A DNA stretch of 11,455 bases from Larix sibirica (lineage: Eukaryota > Streptophyta > Pinopsida > Pinales > Pinaceae): contig NWUY0300043119.1 in the NCBI GenBank assembly GCA_004151065.3, positions 7,996 to 19,450 on the forward strand, in the 5' to 3' direction. A model generated the notes under the pieces. That model was not told the origin of the DNA. It did no database searches and saw only the letters and a list, made by a program, of their open reading frames with translations. The position numbers and the translations under genes were made by a program. Shown here piece by piece: positions 1 through 9,238 of the stretch (position 1 is its first letter; every line of letters begins with the position of its first letter).

Positions 1-1161
1 AGCTTGCAAGGAAACTTCACCTTCTTCTTTTCCTTCTTCCCTCTCCAACATTATTGTTGTTAGCGTTATTTCCCCATTCCCATTCCTTATGATTTTACTC
101 TTTTTTTCCCTTAAGCTATTGGTTCCCCTTCTGATTTGTTTCCTGTACTAATAGGACATCAGGGAGTTGGGTGGGATTGGGAGAACTATTGGTGGTTTGG
201 ATAGTCGTTGGTGCATTGGTATTTACCAACATATGTCCCATTTGAGTTGTCACTTGAGCAGATGTAGCATTCTCTACAGATCCATTCACACCATCGATGT
301 GTGGCCTTGGTTGGACTTGGGTTGGGCCAGTCTCTATAATAGGAACCGTAGGAAAAATCTCATATAACATCCATGACTAAGAATATACCAATTCCAATTG
401 TTGGGCCCTGATAATTGCTTGTTCTTCGGTCATTACTCTTGATAGTTCGACATCTTTTGCAATATACAGTTGCAAAGACTTAATGAACCAATCTACTAAA
501 AATTTGTCAAGAATCTGAGCTTGGATCAGACGACAATGCCTATGCCACTCATGAATACGATTGTAGATATGCATGGACTTATCCTATGATAATGATGTTA
601 GTAACTCAGTTCATGTTTCATAATGGATAGACAATAGGAAGTGGTTTAAAAATGTCATAACTAAGGCATCAAAATTTTGAAATGAAGCTATAGGAAGTTC
701 TATGTACTACTTTAACATGACTCTAGTCAAAGTTCTCTGGAATAGTCTCAACCTGATACTATCATCCATCTGTGAGTTTGATGAGCACCACAAATGAAAT
801 TCCATTACATGAGTGCCTGGGTCTTTAGATTTTCGCTCAAATTTAAGAATGTCAAAGGGAAAATTTGTTGGAATAGGAGGCCAACTTGGATTGTGCATAA
901 CTAGATCATTGATGAGATTCGTTAGATTTGGGAGATAAGTGTTGCCAAGAATGGCAGCTTAGTCTGGTCAAGAGAATTCCAACACTTAGGTGCATTTCCC
1001 GCAAATTGGTTGATTAAAGAGTTAACTGGCATATAATAGGAATTACTAGGCACAAATAATGAATTTGTTTGTAAACAAGGTATATGGGTGTGGTCGGGTA
1101 AGACTTGAGCGAATGGTAAAAATGCTACATTCATCACACCCCCCATACTAGGAAAAGGCAT
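1..1161 (-). pseudogene. Decayed gag gene of a Ty3/gypsy-type LTR retrotransposon
   Basis: Gag forms the particle of an LTR retrotransposon. Read on the minus strand, translation from 1161 leftwards gives an N-terminal stretch (1161-922), then after a frameshift the core gag domain (about 898-377), with the recognisable block MDDSIRLRLFQRTLT, then YIELP, and further on TEEQAIIRAQQLELVYS. These match the plant retrotransposon gag domain (PF03732 type) as I know it. A Pro/Thr/Gln/Asn-rich tail follows (370-116). Another frame change near 116-60 leads to a Lys-rich stretch ending in KVKFPCK at the window edge, which looks like the start of a zinc knuckle. The pieces at 898, 574 and 370 share one frame and are separated by in-frame stops, one of them replacing the expected Trp just before YIELP. 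The gene is therefore dead. Protease and pol, if kept, lie left of base 1. Family call is firm; the exact lineage is not. Confidence 0.85.
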
Positions 1162-2020
1162 GAAAAAAAGATACCCTTCTATTCCATAGGATTTTCCCTT
1201 TTGGGGTGCAATGTCTTTCCTTGATATGATGTCTTTGACCTATTCATTAAAAGAGGAACACAAAAGGTTAATTTTGAATGATCTTTTGATTTTGGGATCT
1301 AATGCCTCCCCTTGATGTGATGTCTCCAACCTATTCGTAAAAATGAAAACTCCAAAAGAATAAATCTCAACAATAAGTGACAATCAAACATTAATAGATT
1401 AAGGTCATGCAATGCACTACCGTGTTGTAGTTAGACTAATAACTTTGAACTTCGGGATTCAAACAAATGTGTCATAGGAAAATAAGAGTCCTAGCATGGA
1501 ACAAAATCCCAACATAAGAATATGTCATTGTAACATCTATATATGATAATGCCACTCTAATCTCACATAGATGGTCAAAGACAACCAAAAACATAATGTT
1601 GAAACCACTAACAATGTTAGTACTAGAGTGAGTGAAGGTGTTATTTTTCCAAGTGTACTCCAAAGCCAACTTCTAAATTGACAAAGCTTTAGTTAGATAA
1701 CTTTTAATAGATTATCTCATCCACAAACTAATTATGATGTGAGATTTCAAGTCAACAACATACCCAATAAAAATGTTAACACCTAGAAAATTGAAAAAAT
1801 GATTAATAATATTAATATTAAAGAAATCCCAAATACCCCAATCTAAAAATAAACTATTACAATATATAAATAATCATCACAGACCAAAATCAATCTAAAA
1901 CACTTCAAGTAAAACAATCAAGCCATTATCAAACTAAAATTACTACTGTCCTTTCAAAATATTATTAAAATATTTTAAAAAAGTTATAATATAAACCTCT
2001 TTATTTTAATTTTGTGAAAG
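1162..2020. other. AT-rich DNA without a gene; possible 5' leader or LTR of the gag element
   Basis: No coding region is supported here. Because the gag gene runs leftwards from 1161, its untranslated leader and LTR should lie in this stretch, but I find no convincing primer-binding site or LTR boundary. A diverged direct repeat is visible: a block starting aatgtctttccttgatatga at 1210 recurs in changed form at 1301 (91-bp spacing), both followed by a close match to acctattc. The minus-strand reading frame at 1669-1472 has no recognisable motif and is treated as chance. Confidence 0.4.
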
Positions 2021-2026
2021 TCTACA

Positions 2027-2207
2027 CTCTAAATACTTCACATTAAAATAATATTTTCTCATAAAAATTTTGTAACTATTATTTTTGGGTTGTAGAATTA
2101 AAATTCTTTCCCCTCTAAATACTTCACATTAAAATAATATTTTCTCATAAAAAAATGGTACATTGAAATAATATTTTCTCATAAAAATTTTGTAACCATT
2201 ATTTTTG
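2027..2207. repeat. Short AT-rich tandem duplication, three partial copies
   Basis: The block ctctaaatacttcacatta followed by aaataatattttctcataaaaa occurs at 2027 and again at 2112 (85-bp spacing). A third partial copy begins at 2161 and also shares the following attttgtaacYattattttt with the first copy. This looks like local duplication of AT-rich sequence upstream of the host gene. No function is visible. Confidence 0.8.
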
Positions 2208-2580
2208 GCTTCCAGAGTTAAAAGTAAGAATTTGTAATTATCTCACGTTGCACGTTCATCTCATTGACTCTCATATTTAAAATAAAAATATGACAAGGGC
2301 GAGACAAGCTAATATTGATTTCTAATACAAGTTTTGTTTTTTTATCAATATATTTTTTTCGCTATATTATAATATAAACTCTTTTTGGTTGATGTAAAAA
2401 GTGTACTGCATGCCAAAAGTGTCGTGTTAAAATAATCTCTTTGGAAATTTTTTTGGCTTATTCTTGTTGTATTCATGGCAAAATTTATACTTATCTCACG
2501 TTGCATGTTCATCTAATTGATTTGAGTACTTAAAATAATAAAATTAATAGGAGGGGGACAAACTACAGATATTTTTCTAT
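2205..2580. repeat. Diverged direct duplication about 253 bp apart
   Basis: A 30-base block with core ttatctcacgttgca lies at 2238-2267 and again at 2491-2520, with two mismatches. Weaker similarity continues to the right (ttaaaataa, then gacaa) and to the left (tttttttggctt). An ancestral segment of roughly 130 bp was probably duplicated. It lies directly upstream of the proposed TATA box of the SLC40 gene, so it may be part of the distal promoter, but that is only positional inference. Confidence 0.65.
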
Positions 2581-2594
2581 TATATATATAAATT
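2581..2594 (+). promoter_or_regulatory. TATA-like box of the SLC40 gene
   Basis: The run tatatatataaatt matches the plant TATA consensus and is followed by less AT-rich sequence, where a transcription start would be expected at about 2612-2622. It lies about 600 bp before the coding start, which is reasonable only if the leader is spliced (see the next entry). AT-rich DNA gives such matches often, so this rests on the combined layout. Confidence 0.35.
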
Positions 2595-2611
2595 GCTCGT
2601 GAACTTGCCAT

Positions 2612-3193
2612 CGTCAAATGAATTGCATGCAGCGATAACGATGTTGGCATCTTTGATTTTGTAAGTCGGTTGATTCGCTATCTGTCAATATCAAGATTTC
2701 GTCTCGTATTGAATTTTGATATATGGATCTCCGGGGAAGCACGGAGAGGAGGATATGCATTGAATATATATAGTGTAAGGTTGACTGCTGGCTTTCTTCT
2801 AACCTCGGAACCTTTCTTTATATCACTATACTGTAATCGCATATATGCCAGGGGCTCTGGATCAGTGTACTATGTATATATGATCATAGATTGTAACATT
2901 TCTAGCTGCAGACTGTCATACTATAGCGTTTTTTTTTTCAAACACGAGTGCAGTTATGGGGTGCATGCATGTTTGTTGAGCTGATAAGATTGATTAATAT
3001 TTGGGCGTTAATGATTCATAAATGAATTGACCTCAAAAACCATTTTTAATAATTTGCACATTCAACCCATTTCACTGAAAATTGAAGTGGGTTGCTCTAT
3101 TTTTACCGATGCAGGATAGGCAGCATTCGGTACTGAGATTATCTATGTTTTCTGTGGCAGAAATAGAGTGATTTGGAGTTTTTATCTTCCTCA
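2612..3193 (+). other. Probable 5' leader of the SLC40 gene with a leader intron
   Basis: A near-perfect donor, tttt|GTAAGT, lies at 2661. Two acceptor-like sites follow: accgatgcag at 3105-3114 and the T-rich ttttctgtggcag ending at 3160. A leader exon of about 50 bases (2612-2660), an intron of 450-500 bases and a short second leader piece reaching the ATG at 3194 would fit. Leader introns are common in plant transporter genes. An open frame at 2670-2984 falls within the proposed intron and shows no family motif, so I do not call it a gene. A poly-T run lies near 2931-2940. Confidence 0.35.
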
Positions 3194-3417
3194 ATGGAGA
3201 AGGAGGGCTTAAGGGAACATCTTATCTCTCATGTGGATCGACTTGAAAATCATAATGTGGAAGGAGCTGAAAATGTTGATGACGCATATTCACATTTAGA
3301 TGCGAACGGATCAAGCAATTTGGTTACTGATGTTGAGTCGCTCAAGGGTTCAGAGGTCCCTGCTTCCATATTAAGATATCTTTACGCGGGTCATTTTTTA
3401 GCGAGATGGGGAACCAG
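3194..3417 (+). CDS. IREG/ferroportin-type (SLC40) metal exporter, first coding exon (partial)
   Basis: Plant IREG proteins are membrane exporters of iron, and in some members cobalt or nickel, at the plasma membrane or vacuole. This exon encodes 74 full codons plus two bases of the next. About 55 hydrophilic, acidic residues come first, then LRYLYAGHFLARWGTR, which matches the conserved start of transmembrane helix 1 in the IREG1/IREG2 group; the family continues with WEFS after this Arg. The exon ends AG|GTACTT, splitting the Arg codon (phase 2), so a conserved residue is completed by exon 2. I chose ATG 3194 because it is the first ATG after an in-frame stop (3164-3166) and has G at +4; a reading from TTG 3173 adds seven codons without support. 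Unspliced, the frame stops at 3476-3478. Exon 2 is not recognisable in the window. It is not the plastid MAR1/IREG3 type, judging by the ARWG motif. Iron export is inferred from the family. Confidence 0.8.
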
Positions 3418-4127
3418 GTACTTCATTATATTTCATTCTATTCTAATACCCAATTGCATGTTTTTTCTGCTCATGTGATTGTTTTAGCTCTGCGCATTTT
3501 CAGAAAGTTTTTAATAGTATCATAACCTGCTATGTAACCGAGCTCCTAAATTTAGCTTTTTCACAATCCTTTCTGAAGGCAATCAGATGTGCTGAACATT
3601 TTATGTTGTAGAATCTAAAATCAAGAACTTGTCAATTTTAGCAAATTTTTCTCTGGGTAAATCTTCGCAGGCATAGTTTTGAAGCTTTTCTTGGATAGCA
3701 CTGATAAAGCTATTGGGCAAACTATGAATTTCACAGCAGAAAGCTGTGAAATGAACTTAGACCTGGGCATAGTGATTCCTAATCAAGTTAGTGGGAGATT
3801 AAGAGTTACATGAATTGTTTTATGCAGTTTTATTGGGCATAATATAATGTAACAGTGCATACAAGCACTGAATCCTTGAGGAGAAAAGTTATGCTCTGAA
3901 CGATTGAATGTGTAGTCTATAATTTTTGGGTGCCTAAAAAGGGGTTTTATATCAGCGATCTGATGCCATTGTAAAAGTGTCCACCAGCTAGAATAGCTAT
4001 ATTTTGTTTTGCTATTCTAATGAGGTGTGTCAAATTCTGCTGAAACGAGAAGGGTGCTGTGGCTAAACGTCATGCAGGTCGGGGTTTTTGCCTGAGATGT
4101 GGAAAGATTCCAACAGATATCCTGACT
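3418..4127. other. Intronic DNA with two short perfect hairpins
   Basis: No gene is seen. Two perfect inverted repeats stand out: atttcacagc (3728-3737) with its complement at 3743-3752, a 10-bp stem with a 5-base loop; and tagaatagc (3989-3997) with its complement at 4011-4019, a 9-bp stem with a 13-base spacer. The second lies about 110 bp from the SINE head and may mark the edge of an inserted element. Confidence 0.5.
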
Positions 4128-4199
4128 ATATTGAAAATTTTTAGAGGCTAGGACCTACCCCTTGCTGGCGGGCTGCTCTACCACTGAGCTACATGCCCC
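4128..4199 (-). mobile_element. tRNA-like head of a SINE, or tRNA-derived pseudogene
   Basis: On the minus strand, starting at 4199, the sequence reads GGGGCATGTAGCTCAGTGG followed by TAGAGC. This contains an exact RNA polymerase III A box (TAGCTCAGTGG, 4181-4191) and the D-arm of a tRNA; the 5' end is closest to tRNA-Ala or tRNA-Cys. The expected B box is degenerate (GGTCCTAGCC at about 4145-4154), and no 3' acceptor strand pairs with GGGGCAT, so it is not a working tRNA. A SINE running towards lower coordinates (body perhaps to about 4020) is likely. I cannot name the SINE family or find target-site duplications. Confidence 0.6.
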
Positions 4200-4567
4200 T
4201 TTCAAGATGGGTACCCCTTACTGGTTCAATCTGGATTCTAAGAGCGCGGACTGCTACCTCCAACAGACAAGATGGTGTAACGCCCTGGCATACTTAGACA
4301 TTTGCCGGTGCCAAGACAGGCAGGGGGATATAGTTGTATACTCAGTACTTTGAACCATGGTAGCAATATTAGAGTACGAATATGATTCCATATGTAAAAA
4401 AGGTAAAGAAAAATTCTAGTATGATTAGTAAATACAGAACATGTATTTTTAAAATTTAAAATATATCGTGATTATTCAAAATTTTAAAGTAATGTTTATT
4501 CTTTATTGTAAGTAACTTGTAATCTTTCTCAAATTTGAAACATAAATATGATATAATAATGTGAAAA
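4200..4567. other. Intronic DNA, GC-richer then AT-rich, no gene
   Basis: About 4200-4330 has a more balanced base composition than the surrounding intron and includes an open plus-strand frame (4162-4353) without recognisable motif. It overlaps the SINE head on the other strand, so it is treated as chance. It could be the 5' flank of the SINE or a separate old insertion. From about 4370 on the sequence is plain AT-rich. Confidence 0.35.
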
Positions 4568-4716
4568 TAGAGTTTAATAGATAAGTATGTGTTTATGGCC
4601 TCATTGTATGTATTTTTAGAGTTTAATAGGTAAATATAAGCTTATGGCCTCATTGTATGTATTTTTAGAGTTTAATAGGTAAGTATGGGCTCATGGCCTC
4701 ATTGTATGTATTTTTT
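4568..4716. repeat. Tandem repeat, three units of about 50 bp
   Basis: The unit begins agagtttaatagRtaartat and continues through ttatggcctcattgtatg and tattttt. Starts lie at 4568, 4618 and 4667 (spacings 50 and 49). A weak fourth unit follows at about 4730-4775 (ttaataagtatgggttcatg). Units are nearly identical apart from a few substitutions, indicating fairly recent local expansion. Confidence 0.9.
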
Positions 4717-4775
4717 TTAATATTGATTAATTAATAAGTATGGGTTCATGTTTTAATGTACGTTTTTTTGTGTTG

Positions 4776-6114
4776 ATTATATAATGCATGTTACTTCAAC
4801 GTTTATTTCAAACATTACTTGAAGGTGAGTCACATATATGTTTAAAATGATTCGAAGGTATAGTTATTATGGTTGAAATTCCATTTTTATCTTAACAAGT
4901 AAATTTTAATAGTAACCTTTAGTAAATCTTTAAAATATAAAAATTGTAAATTTATATTTAACCATTTCCTTGAATATTTGCCAAATTACCAATTCCAAAC
5001 GAATTTATATATGGAAACTCCCAATATGGCCAAATCTTACTACTATGCCCTCTGGATAGGACCATTATTGTACATATGGGTGCTATTCATATGTTTAGAA
5101 TGAATATCAATGGACACACCCAACAGTGTTGAAAAACAGGGCTTAAGTAGACTTGGGATAAAAATATTCTCTCCTCTGAGGGATAAAGAATTTCTAAAAG
5201 AATCATCTTGCAGGTGGATGATTTATGCACTTGACCATTGTCATTGCATTTCATAAAAACATCATTTCCAGAAATTAAAACATAATTTCCATAAATTTAG
5301 AGACTCAACTATGGTGTATAAGTAAATAATTAATGTCACTAGGACTATTATGGGGAATATGAAATAATATGCCTACAATGGTTTTAGCAATTCAGTTTCC
5401 AATTTTTTGTATAAAATTATTTGGGCATTATCAAGGAAGACTCCTTTGGATTCTAATTATATCTCCATTGATTCGTTGTGGTGGTGGTAAAGGCATTGAT
5501 CATTCTTGTTACATTAGTGTAGGTTTGAAAATTTGAATGGTAGTTAGCAAGAGCCTTTAGCACTCATACAATAAGTATTTGGATAAGTGTCTCTGGATGA
5601 GTACAGGGAGATGAGAAACTTTAGATCACAACTTTGTTGAATGTAAGGAGGCTTGAGAGCTTCGCGAGTGTAATTAACAAAATTTGTAGCATTATGTTGT
5701 AGTTAAATTCTGCATTGTTAAATCGTGTTTAATAATTATGGTATACTCTATGTGACTTTTGAATTAAGGTGGCTTTGTTTTTCTACCTTGTTACTTTGAC
5801 TTGTAGGGAGACATAGTCCCTTTGCATCATTGTTTCAGAATTTGAACCAATTCTTCATGTAAAATCCCTAATAAGGACTTAAAGTCCATAAAAATTCTTC
5901 ACATGGCACCGATATCTATTTTTTAACATACTTATATTTATTTTTGAACATTGTAGTTAACATTATTGTGCTTGTTGAAGTATATAATAACTTTAAAATA
6001 AGCTGCCATAGATAGTAATTACATTCAGAACAATCATACGATTAAGATGAAACGCTAAATTTTATATACATAGAACGAAATTCAATAATTTCAAATCTAC
6101 CTAAAGAGATGACA
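4776..6114. other. AT-rich intronic DNA, nothing recognisable
   Basis: No coding region, RNA gene or clear repeat is visible. A TTGCAG acceptor-like site at about 5208-5213 is followed by wrong residues for the SLC40 exon 2 and a quick stop, so it is not an exon. Confidence 0.5.
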
Positions 6115-7680
6115 TGTCATGTCATGGACTATTCTCTACTTTCTTACGTTCTTGCTGAAAGTGAAGAATTTATAAAGATACTCGACTTTGATGGGTCAGA
6201 CTACATAAGGAGAATTTATAACGATACAAGTGAAGAAAACATTTAATTGTGTGCATGTTTTAATGAATGACACTAATTTTCCATAATTTTTTAAATTAAT
6301 TATAATACTCCTTGCAAAACATTATCATGTGGCTATGAGTGCTTCCTCACCTAGTAATATAGGTTTTGCTTTGGAGTTCAATTCAGATTGCTCGTTAATA
6401 TTTTTCCAAAGTTTATATAACTTTTCAAAAAATATGTATTAAAATAAAAATAAAGAATGTTTTTTTAAAATATAAAAATCTTAATTGGTTATTAATAGTA
6501 ATAGTTGATGTGATAAAATATTATTGATTTGATAGCAGTTTAAAAGTAATTAAAGAATCATATTAAGTAGAGAAGAATGGTGATTATTGATTGAAAATTC
6601 TATGAAATAAATGTTGCTAATAGAACATAATAAATGCACTGGTGCATAGAGGGCATAAACACACCAATGTTGCTATTAGATCATGTAGCATTGCGGCCGG
6701 AAATGCCACCAAGTAAAACAAAGTTTATTTTGCAAACAATGTGTTTATATTAACATAGCGCACCGGGGCACCACATAGTTGAAAGCACCGAAGTATGGTA
6801 AATAGATAGATGAGAGCACCGGATTACCATATTTTATTATTTTTAATTTCCAACACTTCGCCTAATACACTGTAGTGAAGCAATATATATTAATCCGCAC
6901 TGTATAAGGTTTTAAAAAATATTAATCTAATACCAAGGACTAGATTATTTTTTATTTTAAATTTTTTTAATCGATGCATTATATATAGTCTACGGCACTA
7001 GTCTGTTATAGTTTATAGCACATCGTGCCAGGGTTTACTTTTTTTTTTTAACAAGCAATGCATTTAAATGAGCAAAATGCATCGGTGTGCCACATAGTTG
7101 GAAGCACCGAATTAGGGTAAACGAATAGTGGAAAATGTCAGATTACTATTTTTTATTTATTTACATCACTGGTACGGTTCTTCTATGGAACAACACCGAG
7201 GTGGTATAGCCTAAGCCGCATCATTGTAGGGTGTAAAAATTTCGAATTTAAAACCACACTATATTATTTTTTATTTTAAATTTTTATTAGCAGTGTGTTG
7301 TATATAACCAGCCGCACTGATGTGTTCTAGTTTCAGGCACACCAAAATAGGATATAATAAAAATAAATTAACGAATGAAAATTTCATTTTTACCACATCA
7401 ACAGTGCTTTTGATCCCTATAGCACTAATGTTGTACATCCCCTGCTCATATGCCCTGACATTGGTGCTCCACGTGGCGGCATTTCTCGCTTTCGTTGGTT
7501 GCTGACTGTATTTCAATTTTTTCCCAACGGTGGGAAAAATTTCAAATTAGATTTAAATCACAACCATGCCTCCCCAATGCCAAAATGTCTAGGTAAATTC
7601 CTTGTTACTTCATAATTTAATTTTCCAGCAGATTAAAATCTAAAACTAACCCTTTTTTCCTCATTAATTTAAGAAAAAAC
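6115..7680. mobile_element. Long repeat, copy A (full form)
   Basis: This segment matches copy B (8257-9157) in two blocks: a left block, about 6115-6421, diverged and rearranged by small tandem duplications in B; and a right block, 7175-7680, with about ten differences over 506 bp (roughly 98% identity by eye). The 754 bases 6422-7175 are present only here. The repeat codes for nothing recognisable. It carries a perfect hairpin (tttttccca at 7518-7526, complement at 7531-7539). Terminal repeats and target-site duplications are not evident, so its class is unknown; a non-autonomous DNA element or a derived tandem repeat are both possible. Confidence 0.65.
6758..7395. repeat. Two diverged tandem units of 319 bp inside copy A
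   Basis: The block cacatagttg with following gaagcaccga sits at 6772 and 7091, and attttttattttaaa sits at 6947 and 7266: both spacings are exactly 319. Similar word order (cgcactN, ctgttNtagttt, then gcac) closes both units. Substitution is heavy, but the spacing is unchanged. GCACCG/CGGTGC motifs occur in both orientations throughout. Confidence 0.7.
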
Positions 7681-7843
7681 NAAACCAAACAAACCAAAGC
7701 CGGTAATACAAACCGTCACATAACCAGAGCTAAAGAGTCATCCTAAAAACATAGGACTGATAAGAGTTCAGTCAATCAATGCTAAGGTGGAAGATTGAAC
7801 TTTATTGAGGACTTAGCGGAGGTGGGATAAGAGAAGGTCAGTA
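7681..7843. other. Unique spacer after copy A, begins with an undetermined base
   Basis: Position 7681 is N, exactly at the right end of the A/B homology. The following bases (aaaccaaacaaaccaaagcc) are A/C-rich with no motif I recognise. No gene is seen. Confidence 0.4.
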
Positions 7844-8080
7844 CAAGGATATCCCTCCAGGCTCAAGCAGAACTGGAATAGACTATGTTCAGCTGCAAGG
7901 ATATCCCTCCAGGCTCAAGCAGAAATGGAAGGACGGCCTTGTATCACACGGGCAGTATCACAGAGTTACGAAAGCAACGGGCAGTATCACGTGCAGTATT
8001 AAGAAAGCAACGGGCAGTATCACAGAGTTACCTTTTGAATCTCTAAGCGTTTACTACGTTCAGCAAGGATATCCCAAGCA
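7844..8080. repeat. Cluster of short tandem repeats
   Basis: The block caaggatatccctccaggct with following caagcagaa occurs at 7844 and 7896 (52-bp spacing), and a shortened copy occurs at 8064. Between them gggcagtatcac recurs at 7950, 7979 and 8012, with a variant gtgcagtatt at 7991, and cagagttac and gaaagcaac alternate between these. The pattern looks like repeated slippage or unequal exchange. No coding potential is recognised. Confidence 0.85.
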
Positions 8081-8104
8081 GAACTGGACCGGAATAGAGA
8101 AGAA

Positions 8105-8287
8105 ATGGCCAAAAATAGAATGGAAGGAAGTTTGAAGCTGGTTGGGTTTATCTGGTCCCCAACTTTAGTAGAACCCATGACGAAGCTTCATCGCAACTTC
8201 GTAACATTTCTAGTGGGTGTGGGCCTGGCGCTAATGACGCTAATGACGCTAGTGGCATGTCATGTGATGGAAGGGTCATGGATGTGA
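8105..8287 (+). other. Open reading frame of 60 codons, probably chance
   Basis: It starts with ATG in a fair context and has a hydrophobic middle. It runs through a 9-bp triplication (gctaatgac at 8230, 8239 and, changed, 8248) and into the start of copy B. No family is recognised. The in-frame 9-bp repeats explain part of its openness. It is listed only because the stretch has no other content. Confidence 0.1.
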
Positions 8288-9157
8288 TGGACTATTTACT
8301 TTCTTACATTCTTCCTCAAGCTGAAGTGATGGAAGGGTCATGGACTATTTACTTTCTTACATTCTTCCTCAAGCTGAAGTGATGGATGAGCCATGGACTA
8401 TAAAGATACTATGGAGAATTTATAACGATACTCGTGAAGAAAACGTTTAATTGTGTGCATGTTTTAATGAATGACACTAATTTTCCATCATTTTTTAAAT
8501 TAATTGTAATACTCCTTGCAAACATTATCCTTCCTCACCCAGTAACATAGCTTTTGCTTTGCAAACATTATCCTTCCTCACCCAGTAATATAGGTTTTGC
8601 TTTGCACTTGAATTCAGATTGCTCGTTAATATTTTTCCAAAGTTTATATAACGGTTCTTCTATGGAACAACACCGAGGTGGTATAGCCTAAGCCGCACCG
8701 CTGTAGGGTTTAAAAATTATGAATTTAAAACCACACTATATTATTTTTTATTTTAAATTTTTATTAGCAGTGTGTTGTATATAACCAGCCGCACTGATGT
8801 GTTCTAGTTTCAGGCACACCAAAATAGGATATAATAAAAATAAATTAACGAATGAAAATTTCATTTTTACCACATCAACAGTGCTTTTGATCCCTATAGC
8901 ACTAATGTTGTACATCCCCTGCTCATATGCCCTGACATTCGTGCTCCACGTGGTGGCATTTCTCGCTTTCGTTGGTTGCTGACTGTATTTCGATTTTTTC
9001 CCAACGGTGGGAAAAATTTCAAATTAGATTTAAATCACAACCATGCCTCCCCAATGCCAAAATGTCTAGGTAAATTCCTTGTTACTTCATAATTTAATTT
9101 TCCAGCAGATTAAAATCTAAAATTAACCCTTTTTTCCTCATTAATTTAAGAAAAAAC
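8257..9157. mobile_element. Long repeat, copy B (internally deleted form)
   Basis: Same family and orientation as copy A. The left block (8257-8652) joins directly to the right block (8652-9157) at tttatataac|ggttcttc, where copy A has 754 further bases. Both parental junctions share the bases ac, so a deletion with 2-bp microhomology explains it. B also has internal expansions: a 53-bp unit (atggactatttactttctta and following) at 8287, 8340 and partly 8393, and a 43-bp unit (gcaaacattatccttcctca and following) at 8518 and 8561. The hairpin of A is kept at 8995-9016. Confidence 0.7.
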
Positions 9158-9196
9158 TAAAAAACCTTGCGTGGTGTGTTTGAGCCATTTGGCTCG

Positions 9197-9238
9197 CACT
9201 ACAAATGGTGCACCCTATAAATTCGCAGGGTGCACCAT
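9197..9238 (+). mobile_element. CACTA-like element terminus with adjoining perfect hairpin
   Basis: CACTACAAATGGTGCACC begins at 9197. CACTACAA is the typical terminal start of CACTA (En/Spm-like) DNA transposons. Within it starts atggtgcaccct (9205-9216), whose perfect complement lies at 9227-9238: a 12-bp stem with a 10-base loop, itself containing the palindrome ggtgcacc twice. CACTA elements carry many short subterminal motifs in both orientations for transposase binding, as seen here and to the right. The matching far end (TTGTAGTG) is not found; the best candidate is a degenerate ggcacaccattga at 10374-10386. No 3-bp target duplication could be confirmed. Confidence 0.45.

Noticed and set aside
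2855-2885. CAGTGT loop as a possible iron-responsive element in the leader
   Set aside because: No stem pairs around it, and plant ferroportins are not known to use animal-type iron-responsive elements.
2670-2984. Open frame of 104 codons on the plus strand upstream of the exporter exon
   Set aside because: It does not begin with ATG, has no family motif, and lies in the proposed leader intron.
4096-4143. Met-Trp followed by an open stretch, resembling the start of the expected SLC40 exon 2
   Set aside because: The residues after Met-Trp do not match the family, there is a stop after about 15 codons, and no good acceptor precedes it.
4162-4353. Open frame across the SINE head on the opposite strand
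   Set aside because: It overlaps the tRNA-like sequence, has no motif, and fits a chance frame in a GC-richer patch.
5208-5260. TTGCAG acceptor followed by a frame that would complete Arg-Trp
   Set aside because: The following residues do not match helix 1 of the family, and the frame stops quickly.
7320-7505. Open frame of 61 codons found almost identically again at 8797-8982
   Set aside because: Its conservation is explained by the A/B DNA duplication. The differences between copies are not concentrated at silent positions, and there is no recognisable motif.
7844-8080. Possible CRISPR-like array of short repeats
   Set aside because: Repeat and spacer lengths are irregular, the repeats nest within each other, and the setting is a plant nuclear intron.
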